Source: Bacteroidota bacterium
GTDB lineage: Bacteria; Bacteroidota; Bacteroidia; Chitinophagales; Chitinophagaceae
Reading direction: 5' to 3'
Assembly (NCBI GenBank): GCA_013285595.1
Contig: JABDHF010000010.1
Location: 1 to 61,486 of the forward strand
DNA: 61,486 nt
The translations under genes were made by a program, and so were the position numbers. This document shows, in pieces, positions 32,040-41,340 of this stretch (positions are counted from its first letter, which is position 1; every line of letters begins with the position of its first letter). The notes below the pieces were generated by a model that searched no databases, was not told the DNA's origin, and saw only the letters and a program-made list of their open reading frames with translations.

Positions 32040-32345
32040 ATGACTTATAAAGACAAGTACAATGAATTATTAGCGGCCTCCACTGCGACATGGAACAAGT
32101 TTTTAGAAGTCGACAAAGAGTTATCTTCTATTAATGGATTTGGCGATAGCAAGTTACTGCCAGCGTATAATACCGCATACAATGATTGCCGATACGCCCA
32201 AGCAAACTTTGACGCTTTTGTTAATTGGTTAAGGGGGAAAAATGTCAATCCAGATGATGAAATGCCTATACTCAATAGTGACCCAGCGCGTAAAGTAGTC
32301 CTTAATGGGCCAGATAACGGCCGCTCAAGAATAGTGGAAGAATGA
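32040..32345 (+). CDS. Hypothetical protein
   Basis: 101 residues, not recognised. Mostly helical (YKDKYNELLAASTATWNKF, YAQANFDAFVNWLRGKN) with a charged tail. No signal peptide or membrane segment. A small XRE regulator gene follows 42 bp downstream, so it may be the partner of that gene in a TA-like pair, but it has no RelE/HigB look. Confidence 0.5.
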   Translation: MTYKDKYNELLAASTATWNKFLEVDKELSSINGFGDSKLLPAYNTAYNDCRYAQANFDAFVNWLRGKNVNPDDEMPILNSDPARKVVLNGPDNGRSRIVEE

Positions 32346-32387
32346 ATAATATTACATCAAGATTTAAATACTAGTGCTACGTAAGTT

Positions 32388-32714
32388 ATGTCAAAGAAAG
32401 AACTGGTAGTTTACTCCCTCGAGGAAATGAAAAACAAATACATTGGCAAATCAGGAACGCAAGAGAGGGATGAATTCGAGTATGAATTACGCATGGATGT
32501 GTTGGGGCGTATGATCAAAAAAGCAAGGCAGGAGAGAAATCTTACACAAGAGCAGTTAGGTACATTAGTAGGTGTACAGAAAGCGCAAATATCAAAATTA
32601 GAAGCCAGTGCCAATAGTGCCACTATTGATACAATATTAAAAGTCTTTAAAGCGCTGCATGCAGATATACACTTTAACGTAAAAATTGAAAACCAGTTTT
32701 TGCAATTAACTTAA
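32388..32714 (+). CDS. XRE-type helix-turn-helix protein (HigA-like)
   Basis: 108 residues. The HTH_3 domain spans about 43-98: LGRMIKKARQERNLTQEQLG, then LVGVQKAQISKLE, then SATIDTILKVFKALHADIHF. The last part (beta strand after the HTH) and the SLEEMKNKYIGK start are seen in HigA antitoxins of Bacteroidota that follow HigB. No HigB-like toxin is upstream, only the unrecognised 101-residue gene. Confidence 0.8.
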   Translation: MSKKELVVYSLEEMKNKYIGKSGTQERDEFEYELRMDVLGRMIKKARQERNLTQEQLGTLVGVQKAQISKLEASANSATIDTILKVFKALHADIHFNVKIENQFLQLT

Positions 32715-32748
32715 GATGATCTGCATTTAATCATTTTAAACTATCCCC

Positions 32749-35256
32749 CTACTCTTCGTTCACATACACCCTCTTAACCCTCTGCGATATGCTGGTCATG
32801 ATCTCGTAGGATATGGTGCCGGCCCAGTGGGCTACTTCTGTTACGGTTAGGTCTTTACCAAAGATTATGGCATCGTCGCCTTCTTTGGCGTCGGATATGT
32901 GGGTTACGTCTACCATGCACATGTCCATACATATGGAGCCTACTGTTTTTGCGGGTAAGCCGTGTATGAGCACGTGAGCTTTGCCGCGGCCTAGTGCGCG
33001 CGGGTAACCATCGGCATAACCTATGCAGATGGTGGCTATGCGCATAGGGTGTGGGGCTATGGTGTGGTGGCCGTAACCTATGTTGTCGCCGGCAGGTATG
33101 TCGTGTACCTGGGCTATACTAGTCTTTAGTGTGCTTATCTGCTTTAACTTATTTTGCAGAACGGAGCTGCTGTCTACACCGTAGAGGCCGAGGCCCAGCC
33201 GCACCATATCATATTGCAAAGCGCGGTGGCGCACTATGCCTGCGGAGTTGCAGATGTGGCGCATGGGTTTATGGGGCAGACGGTTCATGAGTGCAGCGCT
33301 CATGCGCTCAAATAGCTGTCCCTGGTGGCGGGTGTAGGCATCTTCGTTCGGGTCGTCGCTGGCGGCGAGGTGGCTGAAAATGCTGGCTACCTGTATGGCT
33401 TTATTCTCATTGATGAATGTTGCCAGTTGATCCATTTCGCCTTCCACAAAACCGAGGCGGTGCATGCCTGTATCCAGCTTTATGTGTACGGGGTATTTCT
33501 CCACCTGTAGTGTCTGCGCTATTTTCACGAATGCCTCTGCAGAGCGGAAGTTAAACAGCTCCGGTTCCAGCTTCCACGCTATCATGCGGTCAAATGATGT
33601 GGCGTCTGGGCTCATCACCATTATGGGCATTTTTATGCCTGACTTTCGCAGGCCAATACCTTCATCGGTATAGGCTACGGCAAGGTAGTCGACACCAGCA
33701 TATTGCAGCAGGTTGGCTATCTCGTAGCTGCCGCTGCCATAGGCGAATGCCTTTACCATCGCCATGGTCTTTACGCCGGGGTTCAGCTCTGCACGAAATG
33801 TATTGAGGTTGTGCGTAAGCGCCGAAAGGTCTATCGATAAAACTGTTTGGTGTACCTGCTGCTCCAGCAGCACACCTATCTTCTCGAAAGTAAATACCCG
33901 CGCACCCTTTAGCAGTATGGCTTCTTTCTCAAACGTAAGCATGTGAAAGTTTTTCAGGAATGCCTCTGTCGACTTGAAGAAGATGCTCCTGAGCTTTTTG
34001 TATTTCCTGAAAGACGCTTTGTTCTTATACAGTGCCGGGCCTATGCCTATGAAGCGCTGTATGTTCCTGCGGCTGATGAATGCCGCCACCTCATCATACA
34101 TATCCAGGTCGCGCTTGCCTATCTGCAATATATCAGACATGATGACGGTATGGTGGTTGTGCTGGCGCTGCTGCTCCAGGTAGTTGAGCGCCAGTTGCAG
34201 GGAGGTAAGGTCAGAGTTGTAGGCGTCATTGATAATAGTGCAGTCGTTGATGCCATGCTTCAGCTCCAGGCGCATAGACACCTGCTGCAGCTGTGCCATC
34301 TGTGTTTTAATATCTTTCTGGCTCACGCCCAGCAGTAGCATTACACACCAGCAGTGTATGGCATTCTCTACCGACGCATCGTCGTTAAATGGTATGGTGA
34401 TGCTGATGCCCTTGCCCTTGTATTGGGCGGATATATGCGTCTTGTTAAGTGTCTTCTCGATATTGGATATACGAAGGTCTGCCTCTTGCTTTTGCGACCA
34501 CGTAAATAGTTGCAGTGGCTCTTCGGTGCGGCCGCCTTTTACCTGGTGCATGTATTGTACTATGCATTGGTTGAGGCCGGAATGATCGTGGCAATACACC
34601 AGTTGCTTTGCATGGCGGAAGAGCACCAGCTTCTCATTTATCTTCTGCCGCTCATTCATAAAGCCCTCGCTATGGGCTTCGCCAATATTGGTAAAGACGC
34701 CTATGGTGGGGTGTATGATGCGCTCCAGCTTTTCCATCTCGCCGGGCTGCGATATGCCTGCTTCAAATATGGCCAGCTGATGCTCTTTGCCCATAGGCCA
34801 TACCGATAGCGGCACACCTATCTGAGAGTTATAGCTCTTGGGGCTGCGTATGATGTTAAACTGGTCGTTGAGCAGCTGGTAGAGCCATTCTTTTACTATG
34901 GTCTTACCATTACTGCCGGTAATGCCTATGACCGGTATATGGAACTGCTTGCGGTGTGCGGCAGCTATCTGCTGTAGTGCGGTGAGCGTATCTTTTACCT
35001 GTATAATGTTACTTTCGGGTAGTACACTTATATCCACGCTTTCTGATACCACAAAATTGCGTACGCCCTTTTGCCAGGCGTCGTGTATGTAATTATGCCC
35101 GTCGCGCAGGTGGGTTTTTAGTGGTATGAAGAGAGCCTTTTCGGACTGCTCTATGGTTCGGCTGTCTATGGTAAGGGCTTCTATCTCTGCATCGCTATGG
35201 GCTGTGGCCAGCCATATGCCATTGCATTGTTTTCTCAACTGTTCTATAGTATTCAT
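32749..35256 (-). CDS. murF-alr: MurF-alanine racemase fusion
   Basis: 835 residues from ATG 35256; the upstream frame to 35319 adds a hydrophobic leader not expected in this enzyme. The N-terminal half is MurF (UDP-MurNAc-tripeptide:D-Ala-D-Ala ligase) with GITGSNGKTIVKEWLYQ, FTNIGEAHSEGF and NDAYNSDLTSL. The C-terminal half is alanine racemase with PLP Lys in MVKAFAYGSGSYEI, DTGMHRLGF, catalytic Tyr in NIGYGHHT, and GSICMDMCMVDV. The fusion is characteristic of Bacteroidota and couples D-Ala supply to peptidoglycan precursor assembly. Divergent from GT2. Confidence 0.95.
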   Translation of the reverse strand: MNTIEQLRKQCNGIWLATAHSDAEIEALTIDSRTIEQSEKALFIPLKTHLRDGHNYIHDAWQKGVRNFVVSESVDISVLPESNIIQVKDTLTALQQIAAAHRKQFHIPVIGITGSNGKTIVKEWLYQLLNDQFNIIRSPKSYNSQIGVPLSVWPMGKEHQLAIFEAGISQPGEMEKLERIIHPTIGVFTNIGEAHSEGFMNERQKINEKLVLFRHAKQLVYCHDHSGLNQCIVQYMHQVKGGRTEEPLQLFTWSQKQEADLRISNIEKTLNKTHISAQYKGKGISITIPFNDDASVENAIHCWCVMLLLGVSQKDIKTQMAQLQQVSMRLELKHGINDCTIINDAYNSDLTSLQLALNYLEQQRQHNHHTVIMSDILQIGKRDLDMYDEVAAFISRRNIQRFIGIGPALYKNKASFRKYKKLRSIFFKSTEAFLKNFHMLTFEKEAILLKGARVFTFEKIGVLLEQQVHQTVLSIDLSALTHNLNTFRAELNPGVKTMAMVKAFAYGSGSYEIANLLQYAGVDYLAVAYTDEGIGLRKSGIKMPIMVMSPDATSFDRMIAWKLEPELFNFRSAEAFVKIAQTLQVEKYPVHIKLDTGMHRLGFVEGEMDQLATFINENKAIQVASIFSHLAASDDPNEDAYTRHQGQLFERMSAALMNRLPHKPMRHICNSAGIVRHRALQYDMVRLGLGLYGVDSSSVLQNKLKQISTLKTSIAQVHDIPAGDNIGYGHHTIAPHPMRIATICIGYADGYPRALGRGKAHVLIHGLPAKTVGSICMDMCMVDVTHISDAKEGDDAIIFGKDLTVTEVAHWAGTISYEIMTSISQRVKRVYVNEE

Positions 35257-35307
35257 AGCGGGGGCACAAATATAGATAACTGTGAACAGATAATGTAAAT
35301 TATACCA

Positions 35308-36486
35308 ATGTGTTTTCATGGTTTTTCCATTATCAACTTATCAGTGTTTCTTTGCCATGTGCTGTGGTCGCTGTTATATTGCTTATTTATACTTGCTGTG
35401 GCTGTGCAGGCTGGGTATGGGCTGTATTTTTTCTCCCGGGTATTCCAGTTGCCGGGAGAAAATATACCTGCGGCAAACCACCTGCCGATAAGTGTGGTGA
35501 TCTGTGCAAAAAACGAGGGTGAAAACCTCAGGAAGAACCTTCCCACTATCTTGTCGCAACAATACTTTAATGAGCACGGCAAGCCGAACTACGAAGTAAT
35601 AGTGGTAAATGATGCCTCAACGGACGACACCGCGGAAGTACTGAAAGAACTGGAGATGCAATACGACAACCTATGGGACGTAGTGATACCGCCAGATGCA
35701 GTACGCGACCTGAAGGGAAAAAAGTTTGCACTGGGCAAGGGCGTGGCCCATGCAGCTAACGACTGGCTGGTGCTTACCGACGCAGATTGCATACCAGCAA
35801 GCGACAAGTGGCTGGCACAAATGGTAGCGCCACTCGCACAAGGCAAAGAAATTGTGGCGGGCTACGGTGGCTATAATAAGATGCCGGGTTTGCTGAATGC
35901 GTTCATCCGGTGGGAGACGCTGCATACATTTCTCCAATATAGTACCTACACCCTTGCCGGGCAACCGTATATGGCTGTGGGCAGGAATATGGCTTGCACA
36001 AAAGCAGTGATGAAAAAGGCAAGCGAAGCGGAGGTGTGGAACGCACTGCCATCGGGCGACGACGACCTGCTGGTGAGCATAGCAGGTACGGCTGAAAATA
36101 TGGCGGTAGTAGCTGATGCCAGCGCATTTACATGGTCTGATGTAAAGCGGACGTTTAGTGAGTGGGTAAAACAAAAGCAACGGCACTTATCGGCCGGCAA
36201 GTATTATAAACAAAGTACAAAGTGGCTGCTGGCTTTCTATGCTGCGGCACATGCGCTTATGTGGCTAAGTTTTTTGCCGCTGTTGCTTTCCGGCCATTGG
36301 CAAATGGCCTTGATAGTAATGATGGCCAGATGCCTTGTGTATTGGGGGCTATGGGCCGTTACCGCAGTGAAACTAAAAGAGGCAAGCCTTATTTATCTGT
36401 TCCCGCTCTTCGATATTGGGTGGCTGGTATATAACTTTGCATTCTTTCCCTACATAACCTGGAAAAACAAACAGCAGTGGAGATAA
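35308..36486 (+). CDS. Membrane glycosyltransferase family 2
   Basis: 392 residues. One N-terminal membrane helix (about 14-42), then the GT-A domain with SVVICAKNEGENLRKNLPTIL, NDASTDDT and the metal-binding DAD in LTDADCIP, the later GDDDLLV acceptor Asp, and WVKQKQRHLSAGKYY (the QxxRW-like basic site). Three or so C-terminal membrane helices. Acceptor unknown. It overlaps rsmG by 10 bp. Its start lies 51 bp from the divergent murF-alr start. Confidence 0.87.
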   Translation: MCFHGFSIINLSVFLCHVLWSLLYCLFILAVAVQAGYGLYFFSRVFQLPGENIPAANHLPISVVICAKNEGENLRKNLPTILSQQYFNEHGKPNYEVIVVNDASTDDTAEVLKELEMQYDNLWDVVIPPDAVRDLKGKKFALGKGVAHAANDWLVLTDADCIPASDKWLAQMVAPLAQGKEIVAGYGGYNKMPGLLNAFIRWETLHTFLQYSTYTLAGQPYMAVGRNMACTKAVMKKASEAEVWNALPSGDDDLLVSIAGTAENMAVVADASAFTWSDVKRTFSEWVKQKQRHLSAGKYYKQSTKWLLAFYAAAHALMWLSFLPLLLSGHWQMALIVMMARCLVYWGLWAVTAVKLKEASLIYLFPLFDIGWLVYNFAFFPYITWKNKQQWR

Positions 36487-37112
36487 TACTAAAGTACTTC
36501 GGAGACTTTACGGAAGAGCAGACGGGCCAGTTTGCGCAGCTGGAAGGACTGTATAAAGAATGGAACGAGAAGATAAACGTAATATCGCGCAAGGATATAG
36601 ATGCGCTCTATGAAAAGCATGTGCTGCACTCACTGGCCATAGCTGCGCTCTGCAACTTTGACAAGGGCGCAGAGGTGATAGATATAGGCACCGGCGGTGG
36701 GTTTCCCGGTATTCCGCTGGCTATCTTTTTTCCTAATGTCAACTTTATGCTGGTAGATAGCATAGGCAAAAAAATAAAGGTGGTGCAGGAAGTAGCCAGC
36801 GCCATAGGGCTTAAAAATGTAACGGCAGTGCATGGCCGCGTGGAGGAAATAAAAGACCGGCAGTTCGACTTTGCAGTATCGCGGGCAGTGGCGCCGCTTG
36901 GCGATCTCTGGAAATGGATAAACCCGGTAATAAGGCCGGGGCAGAAAAGCGATGAATTCCCAAACGGGCTTATTTGCCTGAAAGGCGGCGACCTGAAAGA
37001 GGAGATATTTGCATCAGGCCTAAAAAGGATAACGCAGGCCTGGAGTGTGAACAATATTTTCCCAGAGCCGGCGTTTGAAGAAAAATATGTAGTGTATGTG
37101 CCGAAGCTGTAG
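36477..37112 (+). CDS. rsmG: 16S rRNA (guanine527-N7)-methyltransferase
   Basis: 211 residues starting with GTG at 36477, within the end of the GT2 gene. Class I SAM fold: DIDALYEKHVLHSLAI, VIDIGTGGGFPGIPLAIFFP (motif I), NFMLVDSIGKKIKVV, VEEIKDRQFDFAVSRAVAPL and ICLKGGDL. RsmG methylates G527 of 16S rRNA; loss gives low-level streptomycin resistance in other bacteria. Confidence 0.94.
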   Translation: MEIILKYFGDFTEEQTGQFAQLEGLYKEWNEKINVISRKDIDALYEKHVLHSLAIAALCNFDKGAEVIDIGTGGGFPGIPLAIFFPNVNFMLVDSIGKKIKVVQEVASAIGLKNVTAVHGRVEEIKDRQFDFAVSRAVAPLGDLWKWINPVIRPGQKSDEFPNGLICLKGGDLKEEIFASGLKRITQAWSVNNIFPEPAFEEKYVVYVPKL

Positions 37113-37200
37113 AGAAAAACATATGCTAAATTATAAAAAAGGTGTATTTTTATAAAAACAATACCGGTTAACGTTTGTTCACTTTTTGAAATCTTGCCCT

Positions 37201-38310
37201 ATGAAAAAGAGATACATTGCCGTGCTTTCTGTAATAACCCTGGTGGTAGCGGCTTATTCGTGCAAAAAAAGTACCAGTACCCAGCCGCTGAAAGGCGCAA
37301 CTTTGCAATTACCGGCCACTACAGCTGTTTACTACGATGGCGGAAGTTTTGCATCTTCAGTAGATAGCCTGAACAAGGTAGCTACGCTGGGCAGGGTGCT
37401 ATTCTACGATCAGCATTTGTCACTCAACAATGCAGTGTCTTGCGGCAGCTGCCACAAGCAGTCTATCGGCTTTTCTGATAATGTGGCTTTCAGCACAGGC
37501 TATGAGGGTAAGCTGACCAAAAGAAATTCGCGGCCTATCAATGACCTTGCCGGCAGTGGCAGCCTGTTTTGGGATGGCAGGGAAAACAGTGTGAACAACC
37601 TTTCGCTGAGGCCACTGACCAACCATGTGGAAATGGGCATAGAAGATGCCAATACACTGCCGCAAAAGCTGGGCAACCTTGGTTATTACAACACGCTGTT
37701 TTTAGAGGCCTTTGGTAATAATATGGTCACTATGGACCGCATTTCTTCGGCTATAGGCACATTCATCAACGCTATTAAAACCGGCAACAGCCGCCTCGAC
37801 CAGTTTAACCGTGGTAACACTTCTGCACTTACGGCACAGGAGATTCAGGGCAAAATGCTGTTTGACACCAAGTACAACTGCGGCCAATGCCATAATGGTG
37901 GCCAGGGCGGTGTTTTCTTAGGTGGCGGCAGCTATGGCGGCAATGGCTTCAGCTTCCTGGATATAGGGCTGAACAACTCTTATACCGATATGGGCCGCGG
38001 CACACTGACCGGGCTTAGCAGCGATAATGGCACCTTCCGGGTGCCCAACCTGCACAATGTGGCGCTGACCGCACCCTACATGCACGATGGCCGGTATAAG
38101 ACACTGGATGAGGTGCTGGAGCACTACAGCCATAACATACAAGACAGCCCTAACCTGGATACGCTGCTAAAAGATAACAAAGGCCATGCACGGCAGATGA
38201 ACATAACTGATGCAGAAAAGAAAGCCATCATCGCCTTCCTGAATAAGCTCACAGACTACCAGATGATCTCTGATCCTAAATTCTCAAACCCCTTTAAAGT
38301 AAATAACTAG
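37201..38310 (+). CDS. Di-haem cytochrome c peroxidase family lipoprotein
   Basis: 369 residues from ATG 37201. Lipobox VAAYSC after a short signal. Two haem-binding motifs: CGSCH (with RVLFYDQHLSLNNAVS before and QSIGFSD after) and CGQCH. The peroxidase-specific NSRPINDL, FWDGRENSVNNLSLRPLTNHVEMG and APYMHDGRYKTLDEVLEHY are all present. Periplasm-facing H2O2 reduction or a MauG-type oxidation is likely. The next gene starts 1 nt after its stop. Confidence 0.92.
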   Translation: MKKRYIAVLSVITLVVAAYSCKKSTSTQPLKGATLQLPATTAVYYDGGSFASSVDSLNKVATLGRVLFYDQHLSLNNAVSCGSCHKQSIGFSDNVAFSTGYEGKLTKRNSRPINDLAGSGSLFWDGRENSVNNLSLRPLTNHVEMGIEDANTLPQKLGNLGYYNTLFLEAFGNNMVTMDRISSAIGTFINAIKTGNSRLDQFNRGNTSALTAQEIQGKMLFDTKYNCGQCHNGGQGGVFLGGGSYGGNGFSFLDIGLNNSYTDMGRGTLTGLSSDNGTFRVPNLHNVALTAPYMHDGRYKTLDEVLEHYSHNIQDSPNLDTLLKDNKGHARQMNITDAEKKAIIAFLNKLTDYQMISDPKFSNPFKVNN

Positions 38311-38311
38311 C

Positions 38312-39034
38312 ATGAAGAAAACACTTCTTTGTATAGCCCTGGTTGCGGGGCTGGTAAATGCCTGCTTTGCACAGGCCGATATGACCGCTACTACTGCAAA
38401 AAAAGACAAGCAATGCGACCAGTACCTGGGCGTGCAACTGAATGGGCTTATAAAGCAAGTGTTCAACTTTAATAACAATACTTCTACCACCCCGGTAAAC
38501 CCTTACCTGGTGGTATACTCCATTAACTCGAAGAAAACGGGCTGGGGACTGAGGCTGGGACTGGGGTATAACTATACCTCCACATCGTCTGACGATGGCA
38601 TTACTGCCAACTCTACCAAGCTGAACGACCTGGCGGTAAGGCTGGGCGTGGAAAAGCGGTTTATACTATCGGACAAATGGAGCGCCGGTGTGGGACTGGA
38701 TGCGGTATTTAACAGCAATAATGATAACACCAGCACTACCATAAAGCAAGGCGACACCGTAACCACCGCTACCAAAACAGCCACCAACAGCTACGGCGGC
38801 GGCCCCATGTGCTGGCTCAGGTATCACCTGACCGATAAAGTGCTGATAGGCACCGAAGCCAGCTTCTACTACGTAACCGGCACCCAGAACACCACGCTCG
38901 ATGTTACTACCACACAGTTTGGCGGCGGCTTCGGCGGCAGTGTGACCACTACTACCGAGACGACCTCAAAGCCAACCATATCGCAGGGTACTTTTAGCTC
39001 GCCTATTGTGTTTTATATTATGGTGAGGTTTTAG
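38312..39034 (+). CDS. Secreted outer-membrane beta-barrel-like protein
   Basis: 240 residues with a signal peptide ending CFAQ. Alternating strands such as GWGLRLGLGYNYTS, NDLAVRLGVEKRFIL and GGGPMCWLRYHLTDKVLIGTEASFYY, with a C-terminal Phe (FYIMVRF), match a small OM barrel. Thr/Ser-rich loops (NNDNTSTTIKQ; VTTTTETTSK). Co-transcribed with the cytochrome c peroxidase gene, from which it is parted by one nucleotide. Confidence 0.8.
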   Translation: MKKTLLCIALVAGLVNACFAQADMTATTAKKDKQCDQYLGVQLNGLIKQVFNFNNNTSTTPVNPYLVVYSINSKKTGWGLRLGLGYNYTSTSSDDGITANSTKLNDLAVRLGVEKRFILSDKWSAGVGLDAVFNSNNDNTSTTIKQGDTVTTATKTATNSYGGGPMCWLRYHLTDKVLIGTEASFYYVTGTQNTTLDVTTTQFGGGFGGSVTTTTETTSKPTISQGTFSSPIVFYIMVRF

Positions 39035-39483
39035 ATGTGTTTCGGTTCCTGCCCCTATTTTATAGACCGTTCATTTGGCCGATGTGCTGCTGGCAAGGGT
39101 TTGAGGGTGCTTTTTGGGGAGGAGTATGGTATATTTTTCATTTGCTATACGATTTATTTTTTATATATATTATTATTTTAATATCATAAAGTTAACTCAA
39201 GTAATTAGCAGCGAGATATTATAATTTGTCTGTGATACCCGTTATGAAATAGAACCTAAGTATTCAATTATAAACCGTAATGAATACTTTTCTTTCTTCG
39301 ATCATACATGCAATACTAAATTCGATTATCTCTGCCTGCTTAGAATCTACATTCGTAATTTTGTTGAGAGAATTAGTGGGTTTCACAAATGACACTATAT
39401 GTATAAATTACAATAGAAATACCATATTGTTTAACAACTGTTTTTTGCATAGTATTACAGTCTATTAAATTTGGCTTAAACTA
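39035..39483. other. Intergenic junction into AT-rich island, no gene
   Basis: 449 bp. The first ~85 bp still have core composition, and after about 39120 it becomes strongly AT-rich (TTTTTTATATATATTATTATTTTAATA). A 62-codon frame at 39280-39468 has hydrophobic residues but no ribosome site or family look. The strand that follows carries the two-gene cassette. Confidence 0.5.
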
Positions 39484-40062
39484 ATGCCTAAAATAATTAT
39501 CACTGAAATTAGGGACAAATATGCAGACTATACCACATTACTGACAGGTAGAAAGTCAGTATTTGAACAAGTAATAAATATTACAGAAAAAAAAGGGAAT
39601 AATAAAAATTTCTTAACCAATAGAGATGTAAACGTTAAGCACTCTTCTCTTACTGATGCAATAACGCTAATTGCAGAAGTTAGAGTTGACAATTATAAAT
39701 ATTTTAATTTTAAATTGAGGTGTAGATCACTTTCCGAAGTGCCATTTTTCAGATTTGATAGTGATGGAGAAACTCATAGAAACTATGATGATAGCATTCC
39801 GTTATCTGAACAGCAAATTACTACCCCACACTTTCATCGGTTTAATGAAAACGGGTTATTAATCGCATATAAAACAGACAAGCTTTTGAATGAACAGGAA
39901 AGAATAGCTCTCGAAGATATAAGCCTATGTGTCATTCATTTTTGCCATGAATCAAACATTAGACTAAATGATGACGATTTTCCTGGAATAAGTATAATGC
40001 CAGGGACATTTCAATTTGAGACCGAAAATAATGATCCAAATAAAGGCGTGAATTTCGCATGA
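39484..40062 (+). CDS. DUF6978-like protein of unknown function
   Basis: 192 residues. The central part reads FNFKLRCRSLSEVPFFRFDSDGETHRN, followed by ITTPHFHRFNENGLLIAYK. This is the order seen in DUF6978 proteins (R-[LF]-D-x-DG-x-x-HxN, then PHxHxYxExG), from memory. The conserved Asp, His and Glu could make a nuclease or metal site, which is speculation. The stop overlaps the next ATG (ATGA). Very AT-rich compared with the flanking genes. Confidence 0.6.
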   Translation: MPKIIITEIRDKYADYTTLLTGRKSVFEQVINITEKKGNNKNFLTNRDVNVKHSSLTDAITLIAEVRVDNYKYFNFKLRCRSLSEVPFFRFDSDGETHRNYDDSIPLSEQQITTPHFHRFNENGLLIAYKTDKLLNEQERIALEDISLCVIHFCHESNIRLNDDDFPGISIMPGTFQFETENNDPNKGVNFA

Positions 40063-40865
40063 TTTTTGATAAGATATATATCGATGTTGTAAGCTCTTTC
40101 GGTGGCTTATGGAGCTTTAAAGAACGAGAAAATTCTTTAGAGATAATTACTCCTTTTGCAACTACTTCTCATAAATTTGTGTCAGTATTTGTTACTCAAA
40201 GAGGGGATGATTTTATAGTATCTGATGGCGGGTGGGTTGCTGATGGAAGCTATGGCAGCCCTTTTGATCGAAATATAGATTGTTATGCTAAAATCATCTT
40301 ACATTACTTAGATAATTTTCAGGTAAGGGAAACTTCTAATCTTACAAGAGTGTCATTTTTCTATAAAAAAACAGACAAGCAAATTGCAGTCCCGTCTCTA
40401 ATCCTTGACATGGCAAATTTCATATCTTCCATTGTTAGTCTGTCTGAGGTTGAATATGAAGTTGAAAGAAAAACCTACGACTTATTCAGCAGAACAGCGA
40501 ACGTTTTTTTGTCTGATTTATTTGTAGGGAAATTTGAGACTAATGTTTATTTCGATTTAACAACACGCCATGTAAAGCCCAACGCTATAATTAAAAAAGA
40601 CAATGGCAAGGTGTTATTAGTAAACTACATAACTGGTAGTAATCTTGCTAATTTTAAATCGAGTATTGGTAAAACAACTGTAATTTTTGAATTAGCTGAA
40701 AAAAGCATATTGAAAGATAAGATAGATAACAAAGTTACTTTTGTAGATGACTTTTCAACTGGCTTTGGCTCATCTGAAGTCGGAGCTTGGCTAGATAATT
40801 TAAGCGACAAACCGAGGATAAAGAGAATTGACTGGAGTAAAAAAGAGGAATTTTCAAATATATAA
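40059..40865 (+). CDS. DUF1828-like protein
   Basis: 268 residues. The N-terminal ~100 residues follow the DUF1828 pattern: SLEIITPFATTSHKFVSVFVTQRGDDFIVSDGGWVADGSYGS. A second domain (about 130-265) has IIKKDNGKVLLVNYITGSN and VTFVDDFSTGFGSSEVGAWLD, like the DUF1829 half usually fused to it. Function unknown. In other bacteria DUF1828 genes sit beside DUF6978 genes (recollection), as here, with a 4-bp overlap. Candidate two-gene toxin-antitoxin or defence module. Confidence 0.65.
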   Translation: MIFDKIYIDVVSSFGGLWSFKERENSLEIITPFATTSHKFVSVFVTQRGDDFIVSDGGWVADGSYGSPFDRNIDCYAKIILHYLDNFQVRETSNLTRVSFFYKKTDKQIAVPSLILDMANFISSIVSLSEVEYEVERKTYDLFSRTANVFLSDLFVGKFETNVYFDLTTRHVKPNAIIKKDNGKVLLVNYITGSNLANFKSSIGKTTVIFELAEKSILKDKIDNKVTFVDDFSTGFGSSEVGAWLDNLSDKPRIKRIDWSKKEEFSNI

Positions 40866-41004
40866 TATTGCTCTACTTATCTTATTAAAATACGTCTGAT
40901 ACAAAAGTGACTATCCTGTTGAACAACTTAATATCTGCTATTACAATGTTATATTCTTGCGGCATCTTGTAATATGTCGGATACAGATTAGAGGAACGTT
41001 ATAA

Positions 41005-41205
41005 TCACCTAAAATTTCGGCAAAAGCTATTTTGGAAAGGCCGGAGAGCTCGGCAGCCTGGCCGAGCGATCATCATCATCCCCTCACCCTTTGCTTCTAT
41101 TTCCCCTCTATACTCACAGGTAAACTTATCCTTCACAAGGTCGTAAGTAGTTTGTGAGATATTTATCTTGCCTGGATCACAATGTTGTTCCATGCGGGCG
41201 GTCAT
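41005..41205 (-). pseudogene. C-terminal relic of an adenylate/guanylate cyclase
   Basis: The first ~45 residues (TARMEQHCDPGKINISQTTY, then DLVKDKFTCEYRGEIEAKG) match the end of class III nucleotide cyclases, whose last strand normally reads MYFV or similar. Here it decays into MMMIARPGCRAL. The whole catalytic domain before ARME is absent: upstream (higher coordinates) is non-coding. It lies in the 475-bp gap 40866-41340, at the right edge of the AT-rich island, so island insertion may have removed the rest. Confidence 0.72.
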
Positions 41206-41340
41206 TTGCCAGGTTTATCGGTATAAAATACCCTATACACGGTATATAAGACGCGTGGATTGGGGTATACCTTTACATTTTGGTAGTGTATCCAGGGTTT
41301 GGCGCTGCATGTATCCATTAAACGAAATAATTTAAAACAT

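Noticed and set aside
39280-39468. 62-codon frame with hydrophobic residues before the AT-rich cassette
   Set aside because: Sequence is AT-rich by composition, no ribosome site or recognisable signal; hydrophobic stretches are expected by chance here.
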